Shown piece after piece: positions 48,184-57,269 of a stretch of 64,000 bases of DNA. The DNA comes from Neptunomonas japonica DSM 18939. Lineage in GTDB: Bacteria; Pseudomonadota; Gammaproteobacteria; Pseudomonadales; Balneatricaceae. The notes under the pieces are model-generated. The model was not told the DNA's origin and did not search any database. It was given only the letters and a program-made list of their open reading frames with translations. How positions within the stretch are numbered: position 1 is the stretch's first letter; each line of letters opens with the position of its first letter. The stretch spans positions 1-64,000 of the forward strand of contig NZ_AUGR01000006.1 in NCBI RefSeq assembly GCF_000422765.1. The letters run 5' to 3'. The translations under genes and the position numbers were made by a program.

Positions 48184-48693
48184 TTAATTTTTTCGCCTGC
48201 CTGACCATGTTTTTCGAACGCGCCATATCCATAAAAATGAGATAGTAAAATAAGCGATTACGCCAAATATAGCTCCGCAGAACAGAGATCCTGTTATTAG
48301 GGGCCACCAGATAACAGATAAGTCATGTGAAAGAGCTTCATAAGAAAACTCTAACTCCATGTCTAGAATAGGTGTGCCGAGCAGGTAAGTTCCTACTACA
48401 TAGCTGAAATAAAATATGGGGGGGATTGTGAGTGGGTTGGTGATCCACACTAAACCAACTGATATAGGCATGTTGCTGCGAACAAAAAGAGAAAGTACCG
48501 CAGCAATGATCATTTGCATCGGTACAGGTAAAAAGGCACAAAAAACACCCACGAGAAAGGCTTTAGCAACAGATTTACGTGTTAAATGCCAAAGTGCAGG
48601 GTCGTGTAAATGACGGCCTAGCCAGCTGAGATGTTTGTGGTTACGTAGTGATGACTCATTTGGCATGAATCTTTTGATAAGCTTCCGAGGCAT
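48184..48693 (-). CDS. DUF2062 membrane protein
   Basis: A 169-aa protein of the DUF2062 family: MPRKLIKRFMPNESSLRNHKHL at the N-terminus, then WHLTRKSVAKAFLVGVFCAFLPVPMQM (key part GVFCAFLPVPMQM), VWITNPLTIPPIFYFSYVVG, and a C-terminal helix pair. Three or four TM helices. Such genes often stand next to comEC in pseudomonads and relatives. Function unknown. On the opposite strand to its neighbours. Confidence 0.88.
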   Translation of the reverse strand: MPRKLIKRFMPNESSLRNHKHLSWLGRHLHDPALWHLTRKSVAKAFLVGVFCAFLPVPMQMIIAAVLSLFVRSNMPISVGLVWITNPLTIPPIFYFSYVVGTYLLGTPILDMELEFSYEALSHDLSVIWWPLITGSLFCGAIFGVIAYFTISFLWIWRVRKTWSGRRKN

Positions 48694-48769
48694 AGGAAGT
48701 ATACTTCATCAGAAAAAGATAAACGTATTATGCACAGCGCAGCTGTGTAAGCCAACATAGAGATCATGG

Positions 48770-51046
48770 ATGATCATATATATTGTAGGTTTTTTTGTCA
48801 TAGCTTGGCTTCCCTCTTTGCCATCATTATATTGGCTGGTTTGTTTTCCTGTACTTTTGACTCTTTCATTTTGTTATTTTCGATCCCTGCGTTTTCAATT
48901 GTTGGCATTAATGGCCGGTTTGGCTGTGGCCTTGATCTATGGTCATACGCAGTTACAGCATCGCTGGCATCCCGCAGATGCCGCACCAACTTGGCGGATA
49001 GAAGGTGTTGTTGAAGGGCTTCCTGAGTATAAAGGCAAGCACATAAAATTTAACATACGTATTAAGAAAGTCCTTAATGTGGTTGTGGCTGGGGTCAGGC
49101 CTCAGAGCACTCCACGTTTCATTAGATTGAGTTGGTATCGTACTAATGAGCAGCTAACGCCTGGCGACTTGCTTGAGCTTGATGTGAAACTTCGTCCACC
49201 TCACTCTTTATGGAATCCAGGTGGTTTCGATTATGAGCAATGGGCTTTAGGGCGTGATATTGATGCTGTTGGCTATGTAAAAGCACTTTATGTGCATCAG
49301 CCTGCATCGAGTGCCTCAATAGATGTATGGCGGTTTAGTTTGATTGAATGGCTGGGCAATCGTTTGAGGTTCCAGCCGGTTGTATTATCAACATTGCAGG
49401 CACTGCTGCTTGGCGATAAAAGTGGGTTTGTCGATTGGCAATGGTCTTTGCTGCGTAGTACTGGTACTACACACTTAATGGTTGTAAGTGGTCTGCATAT
49501 TGGTATTTGCGTGTTATTGGGTTGGTGGTTTGGCCGTATTATTGCTGTTTTAGTGTTTAGGGGTAAGGAGTCTCGAATCCCGCATCACTGGTTATCTGTG
49601 GCTGTTGCTTTACTGGTGAGTGGTGGTTATGTTGCGTTGGCCGGTTTTAGTATCCCGACACAAAGGGCGTGGGTTATGGCGGCGGTGTTACTGGGAGCGC
49701 AATTAGTGATGCGTCGGCCTAGTGTGTGGTTTCGTTGGTGGTCGGCCTTAGCTATTGTGCTTACTTTACATCCTTTGGCCGTCCATGAAATTGGTGCCTG
49801 GTTGTCTTTTTCCGCGGTTGCTGCATTATTATTTTTAGTGACATCCCGTCAGCAAAGCACGGCATGGCTGATGTTGTTTAAAAGCCAGTGGTGGATCTTT
49901 TTAGCATTAACTCCCTTAATGCTCTTGTTCTTTTCGCAGGTGTCTATTAGTGCGCCATTTGTAAATATTCTGGCTATCCCTTTTTTGTCGCTCCTGCTCT
50001 TGCTCATAGTTCCGGCTATGCTGCTGGAAGCGGTCGGCGTTAGTTGGGGGTTAGATCTTGTTAGTGTCTTGATTCAGCGCTTATGGGACGGTTTGGCTTG
50101 GGTAGATGGGTTGAGTGATCATGGGGTTGTTAATATTCAACAACCCAGTTTTATAGTCATTCTCTTTGCAGGTTTGGGTGTGGTAATGATGCTCCAGCCG
50201 ATCAGTAGGAAAGTAAAAGCGCTCGGCGTAATGTGTTGGCTGCCTATATTTATACCGCCGCAAAGCAGTGTGCCATTAGGGCGAATGAGTGCTGTTGTGT
50301 TTGACGTAGGGCAAGGTACTTCAATGATAATTAGAACGCATGGGCATACTCTTTTATATGATACAGGTGCTGCTTATCCCAATGGTAATACCGCTTTTGA
50401 GCGTTCTGTGTTGCCGTATTTGAAGCTTAAAGGAATTGAATCTATTGATAAGTTGATTGTTAGTCATGATGATAACGATCATGCTGGCGGTGTATCTAAG
50501 GTTGTTGAGATGGTGCGTATTGGCGCGATAGAAAGCGGGATGCCGGATGCGATTAATATAACTGCCCAACGCTGCCAAGAGGGCGTTAGTTGGCAATGGG
50601 ATGGCGTAGAGTTTAGTTATATTCATCCAAAGCCTAGTCTGTCGGCTAGCGATAACGACCGTTCGTGCGTATTGGAAGTGCGTAGCAAGGCGTGCAGTTT
50701 ATTAGTAACAGGTGATGCAAGTGTTCGGATTGAAGAAAAAGTATTAGCTAATTCAAAGGTAAATGCGCCTATTCACTGGCTGGTAGCAGGGCATCATGGA
50801 AGCCGTACTTCAACGGGGCTTGTATTTCTTGAGGCGTATAAGCCAGAAAATACACTTATTTCTGCAGGTTTTCTTAATCGTTATGGGCATCCGCATGAGG
50901 AGGTTGTTTCTCGTATAAAGGCCGTCGGTAGTCAGGTTTTTCGTACGGATCAGCAAGGCGCCATAATTTTGGATGAAACGACTGATGATGAATGTCGTGT
51001 TCAAACATGGCGGCAAAAAGAAAAACGTTACTGGACAGCCAGTTGA
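48770..51046 (+). CDS. comEC: ComEC/Rec2 competence-related DNA uptake channel
   Basis: A 758-aa protein in three parts: N-terminal DUF4131 region with an OB-like domain, the Competence membrane domain (STGTTHLMVVSGLHIGICVLLG, LVSGGYVALAGFSIPTQRAWVMA) with about eight to ten helices, and a C-terminal metallo-beta-lactamase domain (VFDVGQGTSMIIR, VSHDDNDHAGGV, VAGHHGSRTSTG). It should carry single-stranded DNA across the inner membrane. The metal-binding motif looks intact. Natural transformation cannot be deduced from this gene alone. Confidence 0.95.
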   Translation: MIIYIVGFFVIAWLPSLPSLYWLVCFPVLLTLSFCYFRSLRFQLLALMAGLAVALIYGHTQLQHRWHPADAAPTWRIEGVVEGLPEYKGKHIKFNIRIKKVLNVVVAGVRPQSTPRFIRLSWYRTNEQLTPGDLLELDVKLRPPHSLWNPGGFDYEQWALGRDIDAVGYVKALYVHQPASSASIDVWRFSLIEWLGNRLRFQPVVLSTLQALLLGDKSGFVDWQWSLLRSTGTTHLMVVSGLHIGICVLLGWWFGRIIAVLVFRGKESRIPHHWLSVAVALLVSGGYVALAGFSIPTQRAWVMAAVLLGAQLVMRRPSVWFRWWSALAIVLTLHPLAVHEIGAWLSFSAVAALLFLVTSRQQSTAWLMLFKSQWWIFLALTPLMLLFFSQVSISAPFVNILAIPFLSLLLLLIVPAMLLEAVGVSWGLDLVSVLIQRLWDGLAWVDGLSDHGVVNIQQPSFIVILFAGLGVVMMLQPISRKVKALGVMCWLPIFIPPQSSVPLGRMSAVVFDVGQGTSMIIRTHGHTLLYDTGAAYPNGNTAFERSVLPYLKLKGIESIDKLIVSHDDNDHAGGVSKVVEMVRIGAIESGMPDAINITAQRCQEGVSWQWDGVEFSYIHPKPSLSASDNDRSCVLEVRSKACSLLVTGDASVRIEEKVLANSKVNAPIHWLVAGHHGSRTSTGLVFLEAYKPENTLISAGFLNRYGHPHEEVVSRIKAVGSQVFRTDQQGAIILDETTDDECRVQTWRQKEKRYWTAS

Positions 51047-51106
51047 GGGCATACTCCAATGGATTTGTGTGTGTTAAAGTAGCTCGATTCTAAAGGAGAG
51101 TTGAAC

Positions 51107-51730
51107 GTGTTTGAATTGATTGCATCGGGTGGTTGGCTAATGATTCCTATCATTGGTTGTTCGGTATTAGCGCTGGCTATTTGTATGGAGCGCTTATGGG
51201 AGTTACGTGCAAGTAAGATTGCGCCGCCTGATTTAATGAAAGATGTGTGGGGCTGGCTAAAAAGCGGTGCCATGACAGCTGAACGCATGAAGGAAGTAAA
51301 GAAGAGCAGCCCTCTTGGGCGTATCATCGTTGCGGGACTAAATAATGCTCGTCATGGTCGAGAGATCATGAAAGAAAGCATTCAAGAAACAGCGACTCAG
51401 GTTATACATGAATTAGAGCGTTTTCTGACAGCATTGGGGACCATTGCGGCTATTGCTCCTTTGCTGGGTTTGTTGGGTACTGTTATTGGGATGATTAAGG
51501 TTTTTACTGAGATTATGATCCAAGGAACAGGCAATGCTTCTGTGTTGGCGGGCGGTATTTCAGAAGCGTTGATTACCACTGCGTCTGGATTGGCTATTGC
51601 TATCCCTACGTTAATATTTCATCGCCATTTTCAGCGTAAAATAGACTCTCTTGTTGTCGAAATGGAGCAGCAAGCAGTGAAATTAGTGGAAGCTGTTCAT
51701 GGTGAACGTGACGTTGATCATGATAAATAG
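51107..51730 (+). CDS. exbB: ExbB/TolQ/MotA-family proton channel subunit
   Basis: A 207-aa protein with three helices (SGGWLMIPIIGCSVLALAICMERLW; GTIAAIAPLLGLLGTVIGMIKVF; GISEALITTASGLAIAIPTLIF). The TVIGMI and TTASGLAIAIP segments are the channel signatures. GTG 51107 is preferred because AGGAG lies eight bases upstream; TTG 51101 would be too close. It works with the next gene to energise an outer-membrane process. Called ExbB by pairing with exbD before lpxK, as in Pseudomonas; a TolQR-like role is possible. Confidence 0.9.
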   Translation: MFELIASGGWLMIPIIGCSVLALAICMERLWELRASKIAPPDLMKDVWGWLKSGAMTAERMKEVKKSSPLGRIIVAGLNNARHGREIMKESIQETATQVIHELERFLTALGTIAAIAPLLGLLGTVIGMIKVFTEIMIQGTGNASVLAGGISEALITTASGLAIAIPTLIFHRHFQRKIDSLVVEMEQQAVKLVEAVHGERDVDHDK

Positions 51731-51742
51731 CGGAGATTTATT

Positions 51743-52162
51743 GTGAAGTTCCAGCGCCAGAATAGAGAAGAGGTCAGTGTAAATCTTACGCCGCTTATTG
51801 ATGTAGTGTTTCTGTTACTGATTTTTTTCATGGTCTCGACAACCTTTACAAAAGAAAGTCATTTAGAAATTGATTTGCCACAAGCTTCTGAAGAAACCAC
51901 AGTTCAAGATACACCTAAAGCGATAGAAATTATTATTGATGAAGAGGGCCAGTACAGTGTTAATGGCGCTCCGCTAGTCAATACCCAAGAAAAAACCTTG
52001 CGTCAGGCTATGCTTAAATTGATAGGGGGTGATGATAGGCCTGCATTAGTTATTACTGCAGATGCAAAAACACCGCATCAATCCGTGGTAACCGCCATGG
52101 ACGTTTCAGGGAAGCTCGGCTTTGAGAAGCTTAGTATTACGACAAAGCAGTCTGCAGAATAG
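51743..52162 (+). CDS. exbD: ExbD/TolR-family biopolymer transport protein
   Basis: A 139-aa protein with a single N-terminal helix carrying the conserved Asp (VNLTPLIDVVFLLLIFFMVSTTF), followed by a periplasmic domain. The Asp in LIDVVFLLLIFF is the proton-coupling residue. Twelve bases after exbB; followed by lpxK after three bases. Confidence 0.94.
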   Translation: MKFQRQNREEVSVNLTPLIDVVFLLLIFFMVSTTFTKESHLEIDLPQASEETTVQDTPKAIEIIIDEEGQYSVNGAPLVNTQEKTLRQAMLKLIGGDDRPALVITADAKTPHQSVVTAMDVSGKLGFEKLSITTKQSAE

Positions 52163-52165
52163 CTA

Positions 52166-53161
52166 ATGAGTCTACTTGAAAAAGCTTGGTATGACGGTTC
52201 GCGATGGCCTGTATTGCTGTATCCATTAGAGAAGCTTTTTATTGCCGTATCGCGCTACCGCCGACACAAATATGAACTGACTCAGTGGCGTGCTCCTGTG
52301 CCAGTGATTGTGGTTGGCAATGTTAATGTAGGAGGCACGGGGAAAAGCCCGCTGGTCATTGCCTTAATTAAGTTGTTGCGAGAGCAGGGTTATAAGCCTG
52401 GTGTTGTCAGTCGCGGTTATACCGCAAACCCTCCGGAGTACCCCTTTAGTGTGCTTCCTGACTCTACATCGCAAGATGTAGGTGATGAGCCTTTAATGAT
52501 AGTGCAGCGCACTCAGGTGCCGATGGTTATTGACCCTGATCGCGTGAACGCGTGCCAGCAATTATTAAAGGTGCATACGTGCGATATAATCATCAGCGAT
52601 GATGGTTTGCAGCATTATGCGATGGGGCGTGATATTGAAATAGTTGTTGTTGATGGTAAGCGTGGTTTGGGTAATGGTCACTGCTTACCTGTTGGTCCTT
52701 TGCGTGAGCGACCAAGCCGACTTAAACAAGTTGATATGATTGTCATTAATGGTGAAGGCGGCTTTAGTCATGAGCCGTCAATCTCGATGCACTTGTTGGC
52801 TACTATGTTAGTTGGGCTTAACGATGGGCATTGTTATGATATTTCTGCACTTAAGGCAACGAATGTTCATGCGGTTGCAGGAATAGGCAATCCAAGTAGG
52901 TTTTACGATACGCTAAAGAAAGAAGGTTTTGATCCTATCAAGCATAGCTTTCCTGATCACCATTTGTTTCAGGAGGCTGATATCACATTTGATGATGGGC
53001 TTCCTGTTATTATGACCGAAAAAGATGCGGTTAAATGTAGAGGTTTGAAAATTGAGAACCCTGCTTATTATCTACAGGTCGATGCGCAGTTGCCCGATGC
53101 ATTTGCGCATCAGTTAAAAGAAAAGCTTAAATTACATAAAGAGAGTGATATTAATGGATAA
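52166..53161 (+). CDS. lpxK: Tetraacyldisaccharide 4'-kinase
   Basis: A 331-aa enzyme that phosphorylates the lipid A precursor at the inner membrane. N-terminal membrane-associated segment [23 protein letters not shown]-loop [18 protein letters not shown], and [23 protein letters not shown] with [16 protein letters not shown]. Full length. Its stop overlaps the start of the Trm112/YcaR gene by 8 bp. Confidence 0.97.
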   Translation: MSLLEKAWYDGSRWPVLLYPLEKLFIAVSRYRRHKYELTQWRAPVPVIVVGNVNVGGTGKSPLVIALIKLLREQGYKPGVVSRGYTANPPEYPFSVLPDSTSQDVGDEPLMIVQRTQVPMVIDPDRVNACQQLLKVHTCDIIISDDGLQHYAMGRDIEIVVVDGKRGLGNGHCLPVGPLRERPSRLKQVDMIVINGEGGFSHEPSISMHLLATMLVGLNDGHCYDISALKATNVHAVAGIGNPSRFYDTLKKEGFDPIKHSFPDHHLFQEADITFDDGLPVIMTEKDAVKCRGLKIENPAYYLQVDAQLPDAFAHQLKEKLKLHKESDING

Positions 53162-53342
53162 AAAATTATTGGATATCCTGGTCTGCCCTGTCTCTAAAGC
53201 ACCGGTAGAGTACAGTGCTGAAACTAACGAATTGATTTGTCGTACCAGTGGCTTGGCCTATCCAGTGCGGGATGATATTCCCGTAATGTTGGAGAGTGAG
53301 GCGCGTACACTAACATCTGACGAACGCTTAAAAGACAAATAG
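53154..53342 (+). CDS. ycaR: Trm112/YcaR family small protein
   Basis: A 62-aa protein: [20 protein letters not shown] and [12 protein letters not shown], the YcaR pattern; it keeps one Cys of the zinc-knuckle-like motif in [12 protein letters not shown] 53154 is favoured over the upstream 53145 start. It lies between lpxK and kdsB, the usual place. Role unknown; related proteins are methyltransferase activators. Confidence 0.93.
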   Translation: MDKKLLDILVCPVSKAPVEYSAETNELICRTSGLAYPVRDDIPVMLESEARTLTSDERLKDK

Positions 53343-53351
53343 GAATGAGTA

Positions 53352-54110
53352 ATGGGATTCAGTGTAATTATACCTGCCAGATTTGCATCAACGCGCTTTC
53401 CGGGTAAGCCATTAGCAGACATTGCGGGCAAGCCTATGGTGCAGCATGTATACGAGCGAGCCCTTCAAAGTGAAGCTGAGCGTGTTATTGTGGCCACTGA
53501 TGATGAGCGTATTGCTACTGTTGCTTCAGGTTTTGGTGCTGAAGTGTGTATGACCAAAGCAGATCACCCTTCAGGCACTGATCGATTGCAAGAAGTGGTA
53601 CATTCATTAGGGTTTTATGCAGACGATATTGTTGTCAACGTGCAAGGGGATGAGCCATTGATTCCTCCGCGTGTGATTAACCAGGTCGCTCATAACCTAA
53701 AGGCAGAGCCTGATGCTGGCATAGCTACATTGTCAGAGCCTATTGAAGATGTAGCAAGTTTACTAAATCCCAATGTCGTTAAAGTAGTCACTGATCACCG
53801 TGGTTTGGCTGTTTATTTTAGTCGGGCTCCTATTCCGTGGCCGCGAGATGAGTTTTCGGTTGCTAAAGATGTTATGCCCTCTAGCTATAATTGGCAGCGC
53901 CATATTGGTATTTATGCTTATCGTGTGAAAATGCTCAATGAGTTTGTACGTTGGGCTCCAGCGCCTATCGAAGAAGCTGAATGCTTAGAGCAGTTGCGTG
54001 CTATGTGGAATGGTGCTCGTATACATGTAGAAGTAGCGGATGAATTGCCGCCAGCAGGTGTTGACACACCAGAAGATCTTGAGCGCTTGCGTGAGTTGTT
54101 TGCGTCTTGA
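53352..54110 (+). CDS. kdsB: CMP-KDO synthetase (3-deoxy-manno-octulosonate cytidylyltransferase)
   Basis: A 252-aa enzyme that activates KDO with CTP for LPS inner-core synthesis. Motifs: [49 protein letters not shown], and IPWPRDEF with [13 protein letters not shown]. Full length. It closes the exbB-exbD-lpxK-ycaR-kdsB cluster; a 105-bp gap follows. Confidence 0.97.
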   Translation: MGFSVIIPARFASTRFPGKPLADIAGKPMVQHVYERALQSEAERVIVATDDERIATVASGFGAEVCMTKADHPSGTDRLQEVVHSLGFYADDIVVNVQGDEPLIPPRVINQVAHNLKAEPDAGIATLSEPIEDVASLLNPNVVKVVTDHRGLAVYFSRAPIPWPRDEFSVAKDVMPSSYNWQRHIGIYAYRVKMLNEFVRWAPAPIEEAECLEQLRAMWNGARIHVEVADELPPAGVDTPEDLERLRELFAS

Positions 54111-54215
54111 TAAGTGTCATTGATTAAAGTCGTGCGCTTTTTTGAGTTTTATTGACCGTCGCTATTTATTCATACAGGCTTGGTTGTCGAATAATAAACA
54201 TAACAAGGAATAGTA

Positions 54216-54797
54216 ATGCAAAATTTGACTAGGTTTAGGTCTTTTATCCAAGACTTTACCCGCTTAATTGATATCGTTGGCAATGACGAAAAGAAAATTT
54301 TTGTGGCAGGAAAGGCGCTTCTTCAAAATCTGATTAATCATGATGATTGGTTGCCTGAAGAGTTCTCTGAAGCCTCTTCTGATCAATATCAGCAGTTTTT
54401 ATTACACTGCGATCCTCATGAGCGCTTTTCTGTAGCGAGCTTTGTCTGGGGGGCAGGCCAATTAACGCCTATTCATGATCATACCGTATGGGGAATGGTC
54501 GGCGTCATGCGCGGTGGTGAGGTTTGCGAGGAGTTTAGTGTGGATCAAGCAAGCGGGGAGTTGGTTGCTGCTGGCCAGCATGCTCTACACGTAGGTGATG
54601 TTGATTTGGTTTCTCCAACGGTGGGGGATATTCATCGAGTTTCGAATGCTTTAAGCGATGATGTCTCTATCAGTATTCATGTGTATGGGGCCAATATTGG
54701 TATGGTTGACCGGCATACTTATGATCAAAATTCGAAGAAGGTACAGTCCTTCATCTCTGGATATACTAATCCAGTATTACCCAATATTTGGGGTTGA
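54216..54797 (+). CDS. Cysteine dioxygenase-superfamily thiol dioxygenase, 3-mercaptopropionate dioxygenase type
   Basis: A 193-aa cupin that oxidises a thiol to a sulfinic acid with non-haem iron. The metal site is in TPIHDHTVWGMVG (two His) and GDIHRVSNALSD (third His). The end FISGYTNPVLPNIWG and HDDWLPEEF match the Pseudomonas protein characterised as a 3-mercaptopropionate dioxygenase rather than a mammalian-type cysteine dioxygenase. No crosslinking Cys-Tyr pair can be assigned by eye. Standalone gene between kdsB and a TrmH-family gene. Confidence 0.88.
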   Translation: MQNLTRFRSFIQDFTRLIDIVGNDEKKIFVAGKALLQNLINHDDWLPEEFSEASSDQYQQFLLHCDPHERFSVASFVWGAGQLTPIHDHTVWGMVGVMRGGEVCEEFSVDQASGELVAAGQHALHVGDVDLVSPTVGDIHRVSNALSDDVSISIHVYGANIGMVDRHTYDQNSKKVQSFISGYTNPVLPNIWG

Positions 54798-54803
54798 TAT
54801 TTA

Positions 54804-55325
54804 ATGAATCAGCAAGTGGTCAGTATTGGCTTGGTTAACCCAAAGAGTCCAACAAATGTTGGGGCTGTTATGCGTGCAGCGGGTTGTTATAGAGCCAGTG
54901 CTGTTTTTTATACGGGTGCGCGTTACTCGCGTGCAGCAAAGTTTAATACTGATACAAAAGATGTCCGTAGCAATATTACATTAGCTGGAGTTGACTGCTT
55001 GCTTGAGCATGTACCTGTAGGGTCAAAAGTTGTTTGTGTTGAACTAGTAGAAGGAGCGACTTCGCTGCCTGAGTTTGAGCACCCGGATAACGCTTTTTAT
55101 ATTTTTGGGCCAGAAGATAGCTCTCTTGATCAGCAAGTTGTTGATCGTGCAGACGCTGTTGTCTATATACCGACAGTGGGCTGCATGAATTTAGCCGCTA
55201 CTGTCAATGTTGTTTTGTACGATAGGCTTGCTAAATCGTCTTTAGTCGTTGAAGGCGATGAATTAATTCGTCAAAGCAGAGATACTAATAATAAAGTAAA
55301 GATTAGTGCTTTGACTACAGACTGA
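54804..55325 (+). CDS. TrmH/SpoU-family RNA 2'-O-methyltransferase
   Basis: A 173-aa SPOUT methyltransferase: NPKSPTNVGAVMRAAGCY (motif 1), AFYIFGPEDSSLD (motif 2) and VVYIPTVGCMNLAATVNVVLYDRL (motif 3, with the deep trefoil knot). The RNA target, tRNA or rRNA, cannot be told from sequence. Seven bases after the dioxygenase gene. Its last codons carry the cold-shock promoter. Confidence 0.92.
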   Translation: MNQQVVSIGLVNPKSPTNVGAVMRAAGCYRASAVFYTGARYSRAAKFNTDTKDVRSNITLAGVDCLLEHVPVGSKVVCVELVEGATSLPEFEHPDNAFYIFGPEDSSLDQQVVDRADAVVYIPTVGCMNLAATVNVVLYDRLAKSSLVVEGDELIRQSRDTNNKVKISALTTD

Positions 55326-55338
55326 AGCTGTATATAAT
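55311..55338 (+). promoter_or_regulatory. Promoter of the cold-shock gene
   Basis: TTGACT (55311-55316), 16 bp, TATAAT (55333-55338): a near-consensus sigma-70 promoter straddling the end of the upstream gene. The transcript would start near 55345, giving a leader of about 150 nt, close to the long leader of E. coli cspA. Confidence 0.75.
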
Positions 55339-55497
55339 TAGCCTAGCTTGAAAGTTCGACTTATATTTATGTGTTCCATTTCGATGTTCTTTGTTGAGTG
55401 CTCGTTCTGTTTTCATAAGTAATAGCAAAATTTCCAGCTTCATAGCCCGAGCATAAAGTGACGGCATCCATGATTCATGAATTAACAGGATATTATT

Positions 55498-55704
55498 ATG
55501 TCTACAACTACTGGCACAGTAAAATGGTTTAACGAAGAGAAAGGTTTCGGTTTCATCGAGCAGGAAAACGGCCCTGACGTTTTCGCTCATTTCCGTGCTA
55601 TCGCTGGTGACGGTTTCAAAACTTTGGCTGAAGGCCAGAAAGTTGAGTTTACTGTTACTCAGGGCCAGAAAGGTCTTCAAGCAGAAAACATCGTAGCACT
55701 TTAA
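55498..55704 (+). CDS. CspA-family cold-shock protein
   Basis: A 68-aa single cold-shock domain: [19 protein letters not shown] (RNP1 KGFGFI) and DVFAHFRAI (RNP2 VFAHF). It binds single-stranded nucleic acids and melts RNA structure. Ribosome site AGGA lies seven bases before ATG. The long leader and near-consensus promoter suggest post-transcriptional cold control. A terminator follows. Confidence 0.96.
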   Translation: MSTTTGTVKWFNEEKGFGFIEQENGPDVFAHFRAIAGDGFKTLAEGQKVEFTVTQGQKGLQAENIVAL

Positions 55705-55770
55705 TTTAAAGTGTTATGTAACCGGTGTTGAATTAATGCCGGTTGCTCTTCCATTTATTTGGAAAGAGAA

Positions 55771-55809
55771 AAAAAGGGTAAGCTTAATTGTCTTGCCCTT
55801 TTTTTTTGT
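55771..55809. terminator. Bidirectional terminator between the cold-shock gene and mltA
   Basis: AAGGGTAAG (55774-55782), loop, CTTGCCCTT (55792-55800) with one wobble pair, then T7; A5 on the left side serves the minus-strand mltA transcript. A second hairpin, AACCGG...CCGGTT near 55721-55745, precedes it. Confidence 0.85.
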
Positions 55810-55829
55810 CTGCTGTTTAGGTTTTTATT

Positions 55830-56999
55830 TTATTGGCAATTCATTTGATTTTGGCTGTTAGCTGGTTTTGGTAGCAGGGCATATATGCTGCCTTTTTGTT
55901 TCATCTCGCCTGCTAGTTTTTCTGCTCGCTTTCCTCGCCCAAAAAATACATCAGCCCGAACAGGCCCGTTGATTGCGCCGCCTGTATCTTGTGCGAACAC
56001 GAGGCGCTGGTAAGGCTTGTTGGTGCCGGGTAGTGTTGTGGTAACCCATAGCGGCGTGCCCAGTGGAATTATTTTTCTGTCTACAGCTACGCTGCGCTCA
56101 GGTGTCAGCGGAACGTTGAGAGAGCCGCGAGGGCCGAACTCCAAGTCGTGTCTCATCGTAAAAAAAACATAGCTAGGGTTTTGGTTTTTCAGTGCTTGAG
56201 CTTTAGATGGATTAGTATCGAGCCATTGCCTGATAGTGTCTAAAGAAACTTCTTCGCGTGTTAGTGCTCCTGTTTCAATGAGCTTTTTTCCAATAGCTAC
56301 ATAGGGGTGGCCATTTTGATTGGCGTAACCTACGCCAACCATGCTTCCATCTGTGAGTTGTATTCGGCCTGATCCTTGGATGTGTAGAAAAAAAGCAGCA
56401 TCTGGATCATCAACCCAGAGTAGTTCTTGGCCCTTGAGTGGGGACTCTGGTTTATCAATTTCAGCACGACTGTAATAAGGAATAACGGTGTTTCCAGTGA
56501 CTCGTCCGCGTACGCGCTTTCCTTTGAGTTCTTTGAAACGAGAATCAAGCTTAACCGTTAGCATGTCTTTCGGTGTTTGATATAGCGGGTAGCTGTATTG
56601 ATCGTCTGGTTTTAGGCTGCCATTGAGTGTTGGCTCGTAATAACCTGTTATTAGGCCTTCGTTTTTTCCGGCAGTGCCGATGATCGTGTGAGGTATAAAG
56701 TTTTCTTCTATGAAGCGGCGAACTTCTACATCGGATGCCAAGGTAAGAGACTTGGCCGCATTGCAAATGTTCTTCCACTCAGGCAATTTTTTACTGAGCC
56801 TTGGGCATTGGCTAAACAGTGCTGGCAGTGCTTCGCTAAAAGAGTCTTGTTGCCAACCATTAAGTTTGTTCCAGCACGTGGCGTTGTTGACTCCGAGTGG
56901 CTGAGGAGTGACTGAGCTGCAGCCATGGAGTAGTAAAGCGATGCAGCTGGTGGCTAGGGTGCGAGGGGACAATAAGCAGCGGGTGGTACGGGTAAGCAT
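55830..56999 (-). CDS. mltA: Membrane-bound lytic murein transglycosylase A
   Basis: A 389-aa outer-membrane lipoprotein with a signal and lipobox (TSCIALLLHGCSSV). Motifs: LITGYYEPTLNGSL, IPYYSRAEID, LLWVDDPDAAFFLHIQGSGRI, VGYANQNGHPYVAIGK, and the catalytic-region FAQDTGGAINGPVRADVFFG with GSIYALLPKP. The double-psi beta-barrel Asp is in FAQDTG. It produces 1,6-anhydro muropeptides that NagZ later processes. Confidence 0.96.
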   Translation of the reverse strand: MLTRTTRCLLSPRTLATSCIALLLHGCSSVTPQPLGVNNATCWNKLNGWQQDSFSEALPALFSQCPRLSKKLPEWKNICNAAKSLTLASDVEVRRFIEENFIPHTIIGTAGKNEGLITGYYEPTLNGSLKPDDQYSYPLYQTPKDMLTVKLDSRFKELKGKRVRGRVTGNTVIPYYSRAEIDKPESPLKGQELLWVDDPDAAFFLHIQGSGRIQLTDGSMVGVGYANQNGHPYVAIGKKLIETGALTREEVSLDTIRQWLDTNPSKAQALKNQNPSYVFFTMRHDLEFGPRGSLNVPLTPERSVAVDRKIIPLGTPLWVTTTLPGTNKPYQRLVFAQDTGGAINGPVRADVFFGRGKRAEKLAGEMKQKGSIYALLPKPANSQNQMNCQ

Positions 57000-57269
57000 T
57001 TGTGAAATTCCTTAAAGTCTATCTTAGGCCTGCATCTTGCTTATTTATTAAGAGCTATGCAAGAGCGAGGGTTGAATCAGTAAGTTGGCTATTAGTGCTG
57101 AAAGAGCATTTGGCGGTTTTATGCTGCTTTAGCCCGCATAGTGGCTGGGTTGTTGTTTATTTGGGTTGTTCTCAGCATTCGCAGAAAAGGGGCGTTCTGT
57201 TTGCCGTAACTGCTAGGGCGAGGCAAATCGTGGCCGTTTTATGTTGATATTCTAAATAGGTGATTAGTT
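57000..57269. other. Intergenic region upstream of the EF-hand-like protein gene
   Basis: A 270-bp stretch between divergent genes. A small frame at 57002-57247 has an unlikely composition with many Cys and no ribosome site, and is not called. I see no repeat or RNA gene. It should hold the mltA promoter. Confidence 0.45.

Noticed and set aside
57002-57247. 81-aa frame on the plus strand
   Set aside because: Poor composition with several Cys, no ribosome site, no recognisable similarity, and it starts just after the mltA start on the opposite strand.
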